In this document: one piece after another, positions 25,895-33,690 of the stretch
Numbering within the stretch: position 1 is the first letter of the stretch
Layout: the number at the start of each line of letters is the position of its first letter
Assembly: GCF_017832975.1 (NCBI RefSeq)
Contig: NZ_JAFIBI010000001.1
Location: forward strand, 4,402,001-4,466,000
Direction of reading: 5' to 3'
DNA: 64,000 nucleotides
Source of the DNA: Arthrobacter sp. PvP023
Lineage (GTDB): Bacteria > Actinomycetota > Actinomycetes > Actinomycetales > Micrococcaceae
Notes under the pieces: model-generated
The model's input: only the letters and a program-made list of their open reading frames with translations
Told to the model about the DNA's origin: nothing
The model's database searches: none
Program-made: the position numbers and the translations under genes

Positions 25895-26158
25895 GCCGCA
25901 ATCCTACTGAGCGTGCCAGCGCGCCACCAGAGCCGGCGTCGCGCTTCACCCTCCGGCGAGTGCCCCATTTCACAGTCAACCCGCGAATGCGGCCTGACGC
26001 ATTCCGCCCGGTAGAATGGGCAAGCAAGCTCGCGGAGCGCTCGTTCCCGCTGTCTTATGTTTGGAGTCCGCAGTGGCTGTAAATACAGCAGCAGACCAGC
26101 GTGAGACGGCACCACTCCGCTGCGCCCTTACCCAACGCTCACGCACAGGAGTTGCCGG

Positions 26159-26410
26159 ATGCCCCGGATCGTTGTCGACGTCATGCCCAAGCCCGAGATT
26201 CTGGACCCGCAGGGGAAGGCCATCGTGGGTGCACTCCCCCGGCTGGGCTTCACTGCCTTTAGCTCTGTCCGCCAGGGCAAGCGCTTTGAACTCACTGTCG
26301 ACGGCGAGGTGACCGAGGAGATCCTGGCCCAGGCACGGAACGCCGCAGAAACCCTGCTGTCCAACCCCGTCATCGAGGATGTCGTCAACGTCGAGGTCGT
26401 CGAGGCCTGA
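26159..26410 (+). CDS. purS: Phosphoribosylformylglycinamidine synthase subunit PurS
   Basis: The 83-residue small subunit of the FGAM synthase complex, with MPRIVVDVMPKPEILDPQGKAI, LPRLGFTAFSSVRQGKRFEL and ENP-like VIEDVVNVEVVEA typical of PurS. It bridges PurL and PurQ so that ammonia from glutamine can be channelled. CAGGAG lies 8 nt before the ATG. A TAGAAT -10-like box lies about 130 bp upstream. First gene of purS-purQ-purL, with one base between it and purQ. Confidence 0.96.
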   Translation: MPRIVVDVMPKPEILDPQGKAIVGALPRLGFTAFSSVRQGKRFELTVDGEVTEEILAQARNAAETLLSNPVIEDVVNVEVVEA

Positions 26411-26411
26411 A

Positions 26412-27185
26412 ATGACTGAACTCCCCCTGATTAGCGAGGCGGTAGCCGTTGCGGCCAACCCGCGCCTCGCCGGCGCCCGAATCGGCGTCGTCACCTTCCC
26501 CGGAACCCTGGATGACCGCGACGCCGCCCGCGCGGTCCGACTGGCAGGCGCCACCCCGGTGGAACTCTGGCACGCAGACACCACCCTTGGCGACGTTGAC
26601 GCCGTCGTGATTCCCGGCGGTTTCTCCTACGGCGACTACCTCCGCGCCGGCGCCATTGCACGCTTCGCGCCGCTGATGGCAAAAATCATCGACGCCGCAA
26701 ACTCGGAAGCCAAGCTGCCGGTACTGGGCATCTGCAACGGCTTCCAGATCCTCACCGAGTCGCACCTGCTGCCGGGCTCGATGATCAAGAACGACCACCT
26801 GAAGTTCATGTGCCGCGACCAGGTCCTGCGCGTGGAAAACAACACCACCGCCTGGACCAGCGACTACGCCGCCGGCCAGGAAATCACCGTTCCGTTGAAG
26901 AACCAGGACGGGCAGTACATCGCCGATGAGAAGGTCCTGGACGCCCTTGAGGCCGAAGGCCGCGTGGTGTTCCGCTACGTGGGCTTCAACCCGAACGGCT
27001 CCCGCCGCGACATCGCCGGCATCTCCAACGCCGCCGGCAACGTGGTGGGCCTCATGCCCCACCCGGAGCACGCCGTGGAGGTCGGCTTCGGCCCCGAGTC
27101 CCTGGACGGTGTCGGCGGTTCCGACACCGACGGCCTCGGTTTCTTCACCTCCGTATTGAACAAGATTGTGGGAGGCGCAAAGTGA
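26412..27185 (+). CDS. purQ: Phosphoribosylformylglycinamidine synthase, glutaminase subunit PurQ
   Basis: Class I glutamine amidotransferase of 257 residues that supplies ammonia to PurL. Catalytic Cys in GICNGFQILTE, and the His-Glu pair in LMPHPEHAVE near the C-terminus. GVVTFPGTLDDRDAARA and IPGGFSYGDYLRAG are PurQ signatures. The ATG at 26412 directly follows the purS stop; the open frame extends 11 codons upstream inside purS and that start is rejected. It overlaps purL by 4 nt. Confidence 0.97.
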   Translation: MTELPLISEAVAVAANPRLAGARIGVVTFPGTLDDRDAARAVRLAGATPVELWHADTTLGDVDAVVIPGGFSYGDYLRAGAIARFAPLMAKIIDAANSEAKLPVLGICNGFQILTESHLLPGSMIKNDHLKFMCRDQVLRVENNTTAWTSDYAAGQEITVPLKNQDGQYIADEKVLDALEAEGRVVFRYVGFNPNGSRRDIAGISNAAGNVVGLMPHPEHAVEVGFGPESLDGVGGSDTDGLGFFTSVLNKIVGGAK

Positions 27186-29500
27186 GTACCTCAGCTGAAA
27201 CCGTCAGCAAGAAGTTCAACATCGACACCGTGGAGAACGCGGCCAAGACCCCCGACGTCGAACTCCCCTGGGCCGAACTGGGCCTGAAGCAGAACGAGTT
27301 CGACGAGGTCGTCAAGGTCCTGGGCCGCCGCCCGACCGGCGCCGAGCTCGCCATGTACTCCGTGATGTGGAGCGAGCACTGCTCCTACAAGTCCTCCAAG
27401 AACCACCTGCGCCAGTTCGGCGACAAGGTGACGGACGAGATGAAGAAAGACATGCTGGTGGGCATCGGCGAAAACGCCGGTGTCACCAACCTGGGCGACG
27501 GCTGGGCCGTGACGTTCAAGATCGAGTCCCACAACTCTCCGTCGTTCGTTGAGCCCTACCAGGGCGCCGCAACGGGCATCGGCGGCATCGTCCGCGACAT
27601 CATCTCCATGGGTGCCCGCCCGGTGGCCGTGATGGATCCGCTGCGGTTCGGCGCCATCGACCACCCGGACACCGCACGCGTCATGCACGGTGCCGTGGCC
27701 GGTATCGGCGGCTACGGCAACTCCCTGGGCCTGCCCAACATCGGCGGCGAAATGGTCTTCGACTCCGTGTACCAGGGCAACCCGCTGGTGAACGCGCTGG
27801 CCGTCGGCGTTATGCGCCACGAGGACATCCGCCTGGCCAACGCCTCCGGCAAGGGCAACAAGGTAGTGCTGTTCGGTGCACGCACCGGCGGCGACGGCAT
27901 CGGCGGCGCCTCCGTGCTGGCCTCCGAGTCCTTCGACGACACCAAGCCGTCCAAGCGTCCCGCCGTCCAGGTGGGCGACCCGTTCGCCGAGAAGGTCCTG
28001 ATCGAGTGCTGCCTCGAACTGTTCAAGGGTTCCCTCGTTGAGGGCATCCAGGACCTCGGCGCCGCGGGCATTTCCTGCGCCACCTCCGAGCTCGCCTCCA
28101 ACGGCGACGGCGGCATGGAAGTCGAGCTGACCTCCGTGCTGCTGCGCGATCCCACACTGACCCCGGGCGAAATCCTCATGTCCGAGTCGCAGGAACGCAT
28201 GATGGCGGTGGTGACCCCCGAGAACGTCGCCGCCTTCGAAGCCGTCATGGACAAGTGGGCAGTGGAGTACTCCTGGCTGGGCGAGGTGACCGACACCGGC
28301 CGCCTGATCATCACGTGGGAAGGCGAGGTCATTGTCGACGTCGACCCGCGCACCGTGGCCCACGACGGTCCGGTCTATGACCGCCCGTTTGCCCGCCCGG
28401 AATGGCAGGACGCCGTTCAGGCCGACGTTTTCACCGGATCCGTCCAGGATGCCGGCCGCCCTTCCGCTCCCAAGGAACTGGCCGCCGCCGTCACCGAGCT
28501 CATTTCTTCGCCGAACATGTGCGACAAATCCTGGATCACCAACCAGTACGACCGCTACGTCGGCGGCAACACCGCCATGGCGTTCCCGGACGACGCCGGC
28601 GTGGTCCGCGTTGACGAGGAAACCGGCCTGGGCGTGGCCTTGGCCACCGACGCCAACGGCCGCTACACCTACCTCGACCCGTACCACGGCGCACAGCTCG
28701 CGCTGGCCGAGGCGTACCGCAACGTCGCCACCTCCGGCGCAGTGCCGATGGCCGTCAGCGACTGCCTGAACTTCGGTTCCCCCGAGGACCCGGACGTCAT
28801 GTGGCAGCTCGCCGAGGCCATCCGCGGCCTGTCCGACGCCTGCATGGTGCTGGGCATCCCGGTCACCGGCGGCAACGTCTCGCTGTACAACCAGACCGGG
28901 ACCACGCCCATTCACCCCTCCCCCGTGGTGGCAGTGCTGGGCAAGCTCGACGACGTCGCCCGCCGCACGCCGTCGGGCTGGAAGGAAGACGGCCAGGCCA
29001 TCTACCTCCTGGGCACCACGGCGGCAGAACTGGACGGTTCCGAGTGGGCCAACCTGCGCGGCCACCTTGGCGGGCAGCCGCCGAAGGTTGACCTCGCTGC
29101 CGAACGCGCGCTGGGTGAAATCCTGATCAACGCCTCCCGCGACGGCATGGTGGACTCCGCGCACGACCTCTCCGAGGGCGGCCTCGCGGCAGCCCTGGTT
29201 GAGTCCGCGCTGCGCTACGGCGTGGGTGCACGGATTGCCCTGCAAGACGTCATGGACCGTGACGGCGTGGACCTCTTCACGGCACTGTTCTCCGAGACCC
29301 AGGGCCGCGCCATTGTTGGCGTGCCGCGCTCCGAGGAAGTCCGCTTCACGGACATGTGCACCGCCCGCGGCTTCGCCCACACCCGCATCGGCGTGGTGGA
29401 CGCAGCAAGCGGCCAGCTGGAGATCAACGGCGTCGAGACCATGAACCTCGACGCCCTCCGCGAAGCCCACGAGGCCACCCTGCCGAAGTACTTCGGCTAG
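27182..29500 (+). CDS. purL: Phosphoribosylformylglycinamidine synthase subunit PurL (small form)
   Basis: The 772-residue ATP-dependent subunit that converts FGAR to FGAM in purine synthesis. It has the two AIR-synthase-like halves; MWSEHCSYKSSKNHL (catalytic His), FKIESHNSPSFVEPYQGAATGIGGI, and in the second half DCLNFGSPEDPDVMWQ and GIPVTGGNVSLYNQT. It starts with GTG at 27182 that overlaps the purQ stop, as expected for translational coupling. Confidence 0.97.
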   Translation: MSTSAETVSKKFNIDTVENAAKTPDVELPWAELGLKQNEFDEVVKVLGRRPTGAELAMYSVMWSEHCSYKSSKNHLRQFGDKVTDEMKKDMLVGIGENAGVTNLGDGWAVTFKIESHNSPSFVEPYQGAATGIGGIVRDIISMGARPVAVMDPLRFGAIDHPDTARVMHGAVAGIGGYGNSLGLPNIGGEMVFDSVYQGNPLVNALAVGVMRHEDIRLANASGKGNKVVLFGARTGGDGIGGASVLASESFDDTKPSKRPAVQVGDPFAEKVLIECCLELFKGSLVEGIQDLGAAGISCATSELASNGDGGMEVELTSVLLRDPTLTPGEILMSESQERMMAVVTPENVAAFEAVMDKWAVEYSWLGEVTDTGRLIITWEGEVIVDVDPRTVAHDGPVYDRPFARPEWQDAVQADVFTGSVQDAGRPSAPKELAAAVTELISSPNMCDKSWITNQYDRYVGGNTAMAFPDDAGVVRVDEETGLGVALATDANGRYTYLDPYHGAQLALAEAYRNVATSGAVPMAVSDCLNFGSPEDPDVMWQLAEAIRGLSDACMVLGIPVTGGNVSLYNQTGTTPIHPSPVVAVLGKLDDVARRTPSGWKEDGQAIYLLGTTAAELDGSEWANLRGHLGGQPPKVDLAAERALGEILINASRDGMVDSAHDLSEGGLAAALVESALRYGVGARIALQDVMDRDGVDLFTALFSETQGRAIVGVPRSEEVRFTDMCTARGFAHTRIGVVDAASGQLEINGVETMNLDALREAHEATLPKYFG

Positions 29501-29515
29501 GCACTCCGTCCCCGT

Positions 29516-29571
29516 CGATTGCTCCGTAACTGCCGTTTTGAACCCTCAGAACGGCAGTTACGGAGCAATCG
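29516..29571. repeat. 56-nt palindromic element, copy 1
   Basis: A 26-bp stem (25 Watson-Crick, one G-U) with loop ACCC; the outer arm begins CGATTGCTCCGTAACTGCCG. It lies 15 nt after purL and 4 nt from the AbiEi/DUF559 stop, so it may also end both transcripts. Copy 2 is at 30574-30629. Confidence 0.88.
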
Positions 29572-29575
29572 CTCG

Positions 29576-30517
29576 TTAACGGTCCGGCCGCCAACCCGCT
29601 TGCACTAGCGCTGTGCGTATTTTGGATACTGCCGGCTTTGCTTCGTTGAACATGTGGCGGTTGGAGATCCGGACTTCGGTCCAGCCAAGGGCCGCGTAGC
29701 GCTCGGAACGGGCGATATCCCGGACCACCTGGCCCTCCTCACCGTGGTGCTCGCCCTCGTACTCGATCCCGACTTTGTATTTCCGGTAGGAAAGGTCCGG
29801 CTCATGGTGGCGGCGACCATCATGGCCGATGATGGGCACGTTCAACTCCGGTTCCGGCAGGCCGACCCTGACGATGGCCAGCCGAAGGAGCGTCTCCTGC
29901 GGCGAGTCAGAGCCCACCCTGATGAGCTTGATGGCTTCCTTTGCCTTGCGCAGGCCGCGCTTTCCCTTGTGCCTGTCAATCATCCGCTGAAGGTCAGCCA
30001 CACTACAGAGCGGCACGTTCCTGTCCTCCAGGCCCGCCCGCGGCACCCGAACACAGCTGTCGCCCATGGCTACAAGCTCGTCCACTGACAGCATCTCCGC
30101 CATGTCCAGCCAGGTCCGCTCCGGAGTGGTCACGGAAATCCCGTCGACTGTGGTGACCTCGTCGCTGAACAGCTTCATCCGGTGCACAATGACATGCGGC
30201 CGGTTCAGATAGGCCTCGCCCTCAGGCCTGATGACATGAAACATATCCTGCGATCCCTGCTGCTGACGTCGCGGCAGCGCGAGCAGTTCCGCCGCAGTGA
30301 GGTGCGACGCGGCGCATCGCTCGTTGACCTCAATGAAGGGCCGCACCCTGATACGCAAGGGGAGCTCCGCCGTCGCGCTCTCCACGCGTATTCCCTTCCC
30401 AAGGCGCTTCAGGGAGCTGTGCCGCAGCCGTTTGGGTGATACTCCGGCGCGCGCCGCGTCCACCGCGGTGAAGGGTCGATCCTGGAATTCAACGGGAAGC
30501 GGGCGTGCAGTCTTCAT
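29576..30517 (-). CDS. AbiEi-like / DUF559 (Vsr-type nuclease fold) protein
   Basis: A 313-residue protein of a type common in Arthrobacter genomes. An N-terminal winged-helix-like part (FTAVDAARAGVSPKRLRH) and a VHRM..LFSDEVTTVDGISVTTPERTWLDMAEM segment resemble AbiEi-type antitoxins. The C-terminal DUF559 region, with EPDLSYRKYKVGIEYEGEHH and RYAALGWTEVRIS, resembles the Vsr/PD-(D/E)XK nuclease fold with the acidic residues kept. No AbiEii toxin gene is adjacent. It is bracketed by two copies of the same palindromic element, which suggests a cassette. Its activity is unknown. Confidence 0.8.
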   Translation of the reverse strand: MKTARPLPVEFQDRPFTAVDAARAGVSPKRLRHSSLKRLGKGIRVESATAELPLRIRVRPFIEVNERCAASHLTAAELLALPRRQQQGSQDMFHVIRPEGEAYLNRPHVIVHRMKLFSDEVTTVDGISVTTPERTWLDMAEMLSVDELVAMGDSCVRVPRAGLEDRNVPLCSVADLQRMIDRHKGKRGLRKAKEAIKLIRVGSDSPQETLLRLAIVRVGLPEPELNVPIIGHDGRRHHEPDLSYRKYKVGIEYEGEHHGEEGQVVRDIARSERYAALGWTEVRISNRHMFNEAKPAVSKIRTALVQAGWRPDR

Positions 30518-30573
30518 GGGTTCATGAGAGCAGAATGCCGCCCGAGTCCGCAGAAGTTATCCACAAGACCTAT

Positions 30574-30629
30574 CGACTGCTCCGTAGCCGCCGTTTTGGG
30601 ATGCCAAAATGGCCCGTGCGGAGCAATCG
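30574..30629. repeat. 56-nt palindromic element, copy 2
   Basis: The same length and plan as copy 1: 26-position arms (20 Watson-Crick, 2 G-U, 4 mismatches) and a 4-nt loop GATG. The left arm matches copy 1 at 22 of 26 positions, and the right end CGGAGCAATCG is identical. It lies between the DUF559 gene start and the DUF503 stop. Confidence 0.85.
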
Positions 30630-30634
30630 ATGAA

Positions 30635-30928
30635 TCAGTCGTCGCTGCGGAGCTCGCGTTGCCTGGCGCTGAGGAGTTCCAGTTCGGGGCGGTTGGCAAC
30701 GAAGCGTTCGACGGCGGTGAGCACCTCCACGAGGTGCGTCCGGTCTGCTGCAACCAGCCCGGCGCCAAGCTGCGTGCGCCGGTACTGTTCGTGGTCCCCC
30801 ACCTCGGCCACGGAAACCTCAAAGCGGCGCTTCAGCTCCGCCAGCAGCGGCCGCACCACGGAACGCTTCTCCTTGAGGCTGTGAACGTCGCCCAGGAGAA
30901 TGTCGAACTCAATCCATCCGATCCACAT
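30635..30928 (-). CDS. DUF503 (YlxP-like) protein
   Basis: 97 residues beginning MWIGWIEFDILLGDVHSLKEKRSVVRPLLAELKRRF, the full DUF503 signature, then SVAEVGDHEQYRRTQLGAGLVAADRTH. YlxP-type proteins are often encoded near infB/rbfA and are linked to ribosome maturation, but not here. The frame is open further upstream; the ATG at 30928 is the family start. It follows the monooxygenase gene by 22 nt, so they are probably co-transcribed. Confidence 0.88.
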   Translation of the reverse strand: MWIGWIEFDILLGDVHSLKEKRSVVRPLLAELKRRFEVSVAEVGDHEQYRRTQLGAGLVAADRTHLVEVLTAVERFVANRPELELLSARQRELRSDD

Positions 30929-30950
30929 GGGGCGGTCCTTCCCGGGCGGG

Positions 30951-31271
30951 CTAGGCGATGGTGAGTTCGCCCATGCGGTCCCAGCCGTCGCCGTCGAGCT
31001 GGCGGCTGATGATGCGGGGCGTCTCAGCGAGGGCCTGGGGCATGTCCGCCATCGCCTTCTGGAAGTGTGCGCTATTGACGTGGTCGCCGGCGGCATCGTC
31101 CTTGAAGGCTTCCACGAGGACAAACTCGTTGGGGTCCTCCACGCTGCGGGACCAGTCGAACCACAGGTTGCCGGGCTCCTGACGCGTCGCCTGGGTGAAG
31201 TCCTCCACCAGGCCCAGCCACTTATCCGACCAGTCCGGCTTGACCTTGAACTTGACGACAATGAAGATCAC
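30951..31271 (-). CDS. Antibiotic-biosynthesis-monooxygenase-fold (YgiN-like) protein
   Basis: A 106-residue ABM-domain protein: MIFIVVKFKVKPDWSDKWL, QEPGNLWFDWSRSVEDPNEFVLVEAF and VNSAHFQKAM. Relatives act as cofactor-free quinol monooxygenases or heme degraders; the substrate is unknown here. GTG start at 31271 with AAAGG 9 nt upstream. Confidence 0.85.
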   Translation of the reverse strand: MIFIVVKFKVKPDWSDKWLGLVEDFTQATRQEPGNLWFDWSRSVEDPNEFVLVEAFKDDAAGDHVNSAHFQKAMADMPQALAETPRIISRQLDGDGWDRMGELTIA

Positions 31272-31313
31272 GGGGTTATGCCTTTCGTTGTTTTTCTACG
31301 GCTCGTTGTCTTG

Positions 31314-31943
31314 CTACGGCCGGCCGGCGGCGAGGGAATGCTGGCACTCCTCGATCGCCTCACGGGCCCATTCCTGCTGCTGGGGTGTGCCGACACGTTC
31401 CGCCCACTGTTCGGCAAGCTGGAACTCGACCAGGGCCTCGGTGAAGCGGCCGCCCTGGTGCAGCGTCCAGCCCAGGTTGTTGTGCAGCGAGACCATCCAC
31501 CGCCTGGTCCGAGGATCGTGCACCGTGGAAGCATACTCGAGGGCACTGCGGGTCCAGGACTCGGCGTGCTCAGGGTCCGCGATCGCCAGCATGTGCAGCG
31601 CGTCGACGGCCAGGAATTCCTCACTGAGGTGGTCCGCCAGTTCGGCGGCCTGTTCAAACAGCGGCACGGCCATCGCGGCGTGCCCGCTGGAGTTCAGCAG
31701 GCGGCCTCGCTCCAGGAGCACGCGGACGGCCACGGTGGGCTCGTCGGCGTCGATCGCGTCCAGGAGTGCGTCGGCTTCCTCGTAGCGGCCCTGCAGTCCG
31801 ATGGCCCGCCCCACCTGGGTGGCGAGCTCGGCCCGTTCATCGGCGTCGTAATTTTCGTCTGTGGCAGCCGTCCGGAAACGGGCTTCCGATCCTGCGGGGT
31901 CGTCGAAGTTCCACAATTGGTCAAGGGTTTTCTGTTCCAGCAT
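31314..31943 (-). CDS. Tetratricopeptide-repeat protein
   Basis: A 209-residue, wholly helical soluble protein with TPR-like repeats: AIGLQGRYEEADALLDAI, LNSSGHAAMAVPLFEQAAELA, NNLGWTLHQGGRFTEALVEFQLAEQWAERVG. TPRs mediate protein contacts. No enzymatic domain is seen. AGGAG lies 7 nt before the ATG. It is the upstream neighbour of the ABM gene on the same strand. Confidence 0.8.
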   Translation of the reverse strand: MLEQKTLDQLWNFDDPAGSEARFRTAATDENYDADERAELATQVGRAIGLQGRYEEADALLDAIDADEPTVAVRVLLERGRLLNSSGHAAMAVPLFEQAAELADHLSEEFLAVDALHMLAIADPEHAESWTRSALEYASTVHDPRTRRWMVSLHNNLGWTLHQGGRFTEALVEFQLAEQWAERVGTPQQQEWAREAIEECQHSLAAGRP

Positions 31944-31957
31944 CCACCTGCTCCTGA

Positions 31958-32527
31958 TCAGCTTTCACCTGCGGCCAGTTCGTGCGCACTCCCAATGTAT
32001 CGGGAAGTGACGTGTCTTTGTGCGCGTGCCGTGACGGCGCTGCCGGCCGCGTAAAACCAGTTGGAGGGCCGGCTGAAGGCAGTGATCTTCAGGAACACGC
32101 GCCCCTGGCCGTCCAGTTCCACTTCAAAGGCTTCCTCGCCCCGCACCGGATGGCCGGGCAGCGTGCCGTACCCGAAACCGGCGCTTTGCGGGCCGTCGCC
32201 GGGCACCGGCCGGCGCACCCACACCACCTCGCAGGGCGCGTTGATCCGGAAAGGCCCGACGCCGAATCCGCTCACTACGCGGGCGCCGGGCACCACGACG
32301 TCGGAGTCGGAGCGGACCCGCAGCCCGGACCGTTTCTGCAGCTGCCAGGCCAGGATCCCGTGGGCCACCCGCCGGTAGAGTGCCGCACCCTCGCCGAGGT
32401 ACGCCTGGGTCACCAGCCAGGGGATGCCGTCCGGCGGCCGTCCGTGTTCAGTGGAACCAACGCCAGGGTAATTCAGGTTGCCCCTGGCGACGCGGCTGAC
32501 ACGGCCGGCACCGCGACGGCTCTTCAT
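31958..32527 (-). CDS. DUF1990 protein
   Basis: 189 residues with the DUF1990 pattern: NYPGVGSTEHG, YRRVAHGILAWQLQKRSGLRV, GYGTLPGHPVRGEEAFEVEL and FLKITAFSRPSNWFYAAGSAVTARAQRHVTSRYI. Function unknown; the fold is related to START-like or bet-v-I-like lipid-binding proteins by annotation only. Its ATG overlaps the stop of the MmcQ-type gene by 4 nt, so the two are translationally coupled. Confidence 0.86.
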   Translation of the reverse strand: MKSRRGAGRVSRVARGNLNYPGVGSTEHGRPPDGIPWLVTQAYLGEGAALYRRVAHGILAWQLQKRSGLRVRSDSDVVVPGARVVSGFGVGPFRINAPCEVVWVRRPVPGDGPQSAGFGYGTLPGHPVRGEEAFEVELDGQGRVFLKITAFSRPSNWFYAAGSAVTARAQRHVTSRYIGSAHELAAGES

Positions 32528-32934
32528 GCGCCTTCACCCCGGGCGAGCCCGGCCCATCCCAGCTGTTCGCGCTGCTTCCGGCTCAGTGTGGCCACCACCA
32601 GGTCGTAGGAGTCCTCCACCATGTCCCGGATCATGTCATCCGGCAGCGATCCGTCCAGCCGGACCCCGTTCCAGTGCGTCTTGTTCATATGCCAGGCGCC
32701 GGTAATTTCCGGATGGATGGCCCGGAGCTGTTCTGCCAGCGCAGGCTCGCACTTGAGGCTCACGGACCAATCTTCAGAATCCATCGCGGATGCGGCGAAC
32801 ATCTTGGCCTCCTGCCGCGAACCGCCCGCCACGGCTGCCCGCACCTTGAAAACGGAGGTTTCCGGGCCGAACGGAAAATCTTCGAAGGCGCCGGGGAAGC
32901 TCAGGCAGATCTTCCGGAGGGTGTCAACGTCCAT
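32524..32934 (-). CDS. MmcQ/YjbR family protein
   Basis: 136 residues of the YjbR (CyaY-like, double-wing) family: LRKICLSFPGAFEDFPFGPETSVFKV, KCEPALAEQLRAIHPEITGAWHMNKTHWNGVRLDGSLPDDMIRDMVEDSYDLV. Such proteins are usually called DNA-binding, though evidence is slight. Coupled with the downstream DUF1990 gene. Confidence 0.87.
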   Translation of the reverse strand: MDVDTLRKICLSFPGAFEDFPFGPETSVFKVRAAVAGGSRQEAKMFAASAMDSEDWSVSLKCEPALAEQLRAIHPEITGAWHMNKTHWNGVRLDGSLPDDMIRDMVEDSYDLVVATLSRKQREQLGWAGLARGEGA

Positions 32935-32973
32935 GGCACGAGCCTATCCGGCGGCAGGGACAAACCGCAGGTG

Positions 32974-33399
32974 CTAGATGCCCACGCGCCAGCCTTCGCG
33001 GGCCGGGCACGAGTTGACCACCACGTCCAGTCCGGCGGCCTTGGCACGCTCAACGGCAGCGTCGTCGAAGACACCGAGCTGCAGCCACACCGCCTTGGCG
33101 CCCACCGCGATGGCCTGGTCGATGACAGCACCCACCTTCTGGGAGTTAACAAAACAGTCCACGACGTCGATCGGGTGCTTTTCCGCGGGGATGTCCGCCA
33201 GGGACCGGTATCCCTTCTCCCCGTGAACGTCATCGCCGGGGAGGTTGACCGGAATGATGTCCATGCCCATCCGGTCACGGATGTAGAGGGAGACGTCGTA
33301 CGCCGAGCGCCACTGGTTGGTGGTCAGGCCGACGATTGCCCATGTGCCTTTGGTTCGCATGAGTCGGTCAATGACTGCCGGATCGTTAATATGGGACAT
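32974..33399 (-). CDS. CoA-binding (YccU-like) protein
   Basis: A 141-residue Rossmann-type CoA-binding domain: WAIVGLTTNQWRSAYDVSLYIRDRMGMDIIPVNL, VVDCFVNSQKVGAVIDQAIAVGAKAVWLQLG and GLDVVVNSCPAREGW. Paralogous to the protein at 38448-38945, which lies at the other end of the SAM-riboswitch operon that starts divergently just upstream. Likely an acyl-CoA or CoA-sensing accessory protein, but no activity is known. Confidence 0.85.
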   Translation of the reverse strand: MSHINDPAVIDRLMRTKGTWAIVGLTTNQWRSAYDVSLYIRDRMGMDIIPVNLPGDDVHGEKGYRSLADIPAEKHPIDVVDCFVNSQKVGAVIDQAIAVGAKAVWLQLGVFDDAAVERAKAAGLDVVVNSCPAREGWRVGI

Positions 33400-33536
33400 G
33401 CATCAACCTTACTCCTGCGGACTTTTCGGACAATTCCCGAATAAGTGAATGAAACAGTGCCTGCGCACCGGTGATGACCGAATATGACGGCGCTGAACGC
33501 GCGGATTTTGTGAAATCGTGCATCTCGGTTCTAGTA

Positions 33537-33616
33537 GGTAATGACCATCCCGAGCGGCCGAGAGACCTGGATCGATGAAGCCGCAGCAACCCCGGTGACG
33601 TGAGACGACCATTCCC
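33537..33616 (+). promoter_or_regulatory. SAM riboswitch (SAM-I/SAM-IV clan)
   Basis: The core CCGAGCGGCCGAGAGACCTGG followed by ATCGATGAAGCCGCAGCAACC has the conserved S-box segments in order, then GGTGACGTGAGACGACCATTCC, where a 3' strand can pair with GGTAATG at 33537-33543 to close P1. It binds S-adenosylmethionine. A terminator hairpin follows 10 nt later, so SAM should switch off transcription of the acs-sfnG-metY operon. I cannot decide between the SAM-I and SAM-IV subclasses by eye. Confidence 0.87.
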
Positions 33617-33625
33617 ACGAAACTG

Positions 33626-33649
33626 TTCCTCCTCTTTCGAGGAATTTTT
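33626..33649 (+). terminator. Terminator of the SAM riboswitch expression platform
   Basis: TTCCTC / GAGGAA stem with a 7-nt loop, directly followed by TTTTT, 40 nt before the acs start. It is positioned as the OFF-state terminator of the riboswitch. Confidence 0.8.
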
Positions 33650-33690
33650 GGAACGAGGGGTGCTACTGCCAGGACCGATGGAGTGCTGTA

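Noticed and set aside
26071..26312. GTG start with GGAG in front, upstream of and overlapping purS, as a leader peptide
   Set aside because: The frame runs out of phase deep into purS and loses normal composition there. The region is more likely untranslated leader.
27191..29470. 759-codon minus-strand open frame over purL
   Set aside because: PurL is certain on the plus strand. The antisense frame is rich in Ala, Gly, Val, His and Asp with no motifs, as expected from complementary GC-rich codons.
30900..32054. 384-codon plus-strand frame over the ABM and TPR genes
   Set aside because: The minus strand carries two recognisable proteins with ribosome-binding sites; the plus frame has no family resemblance.
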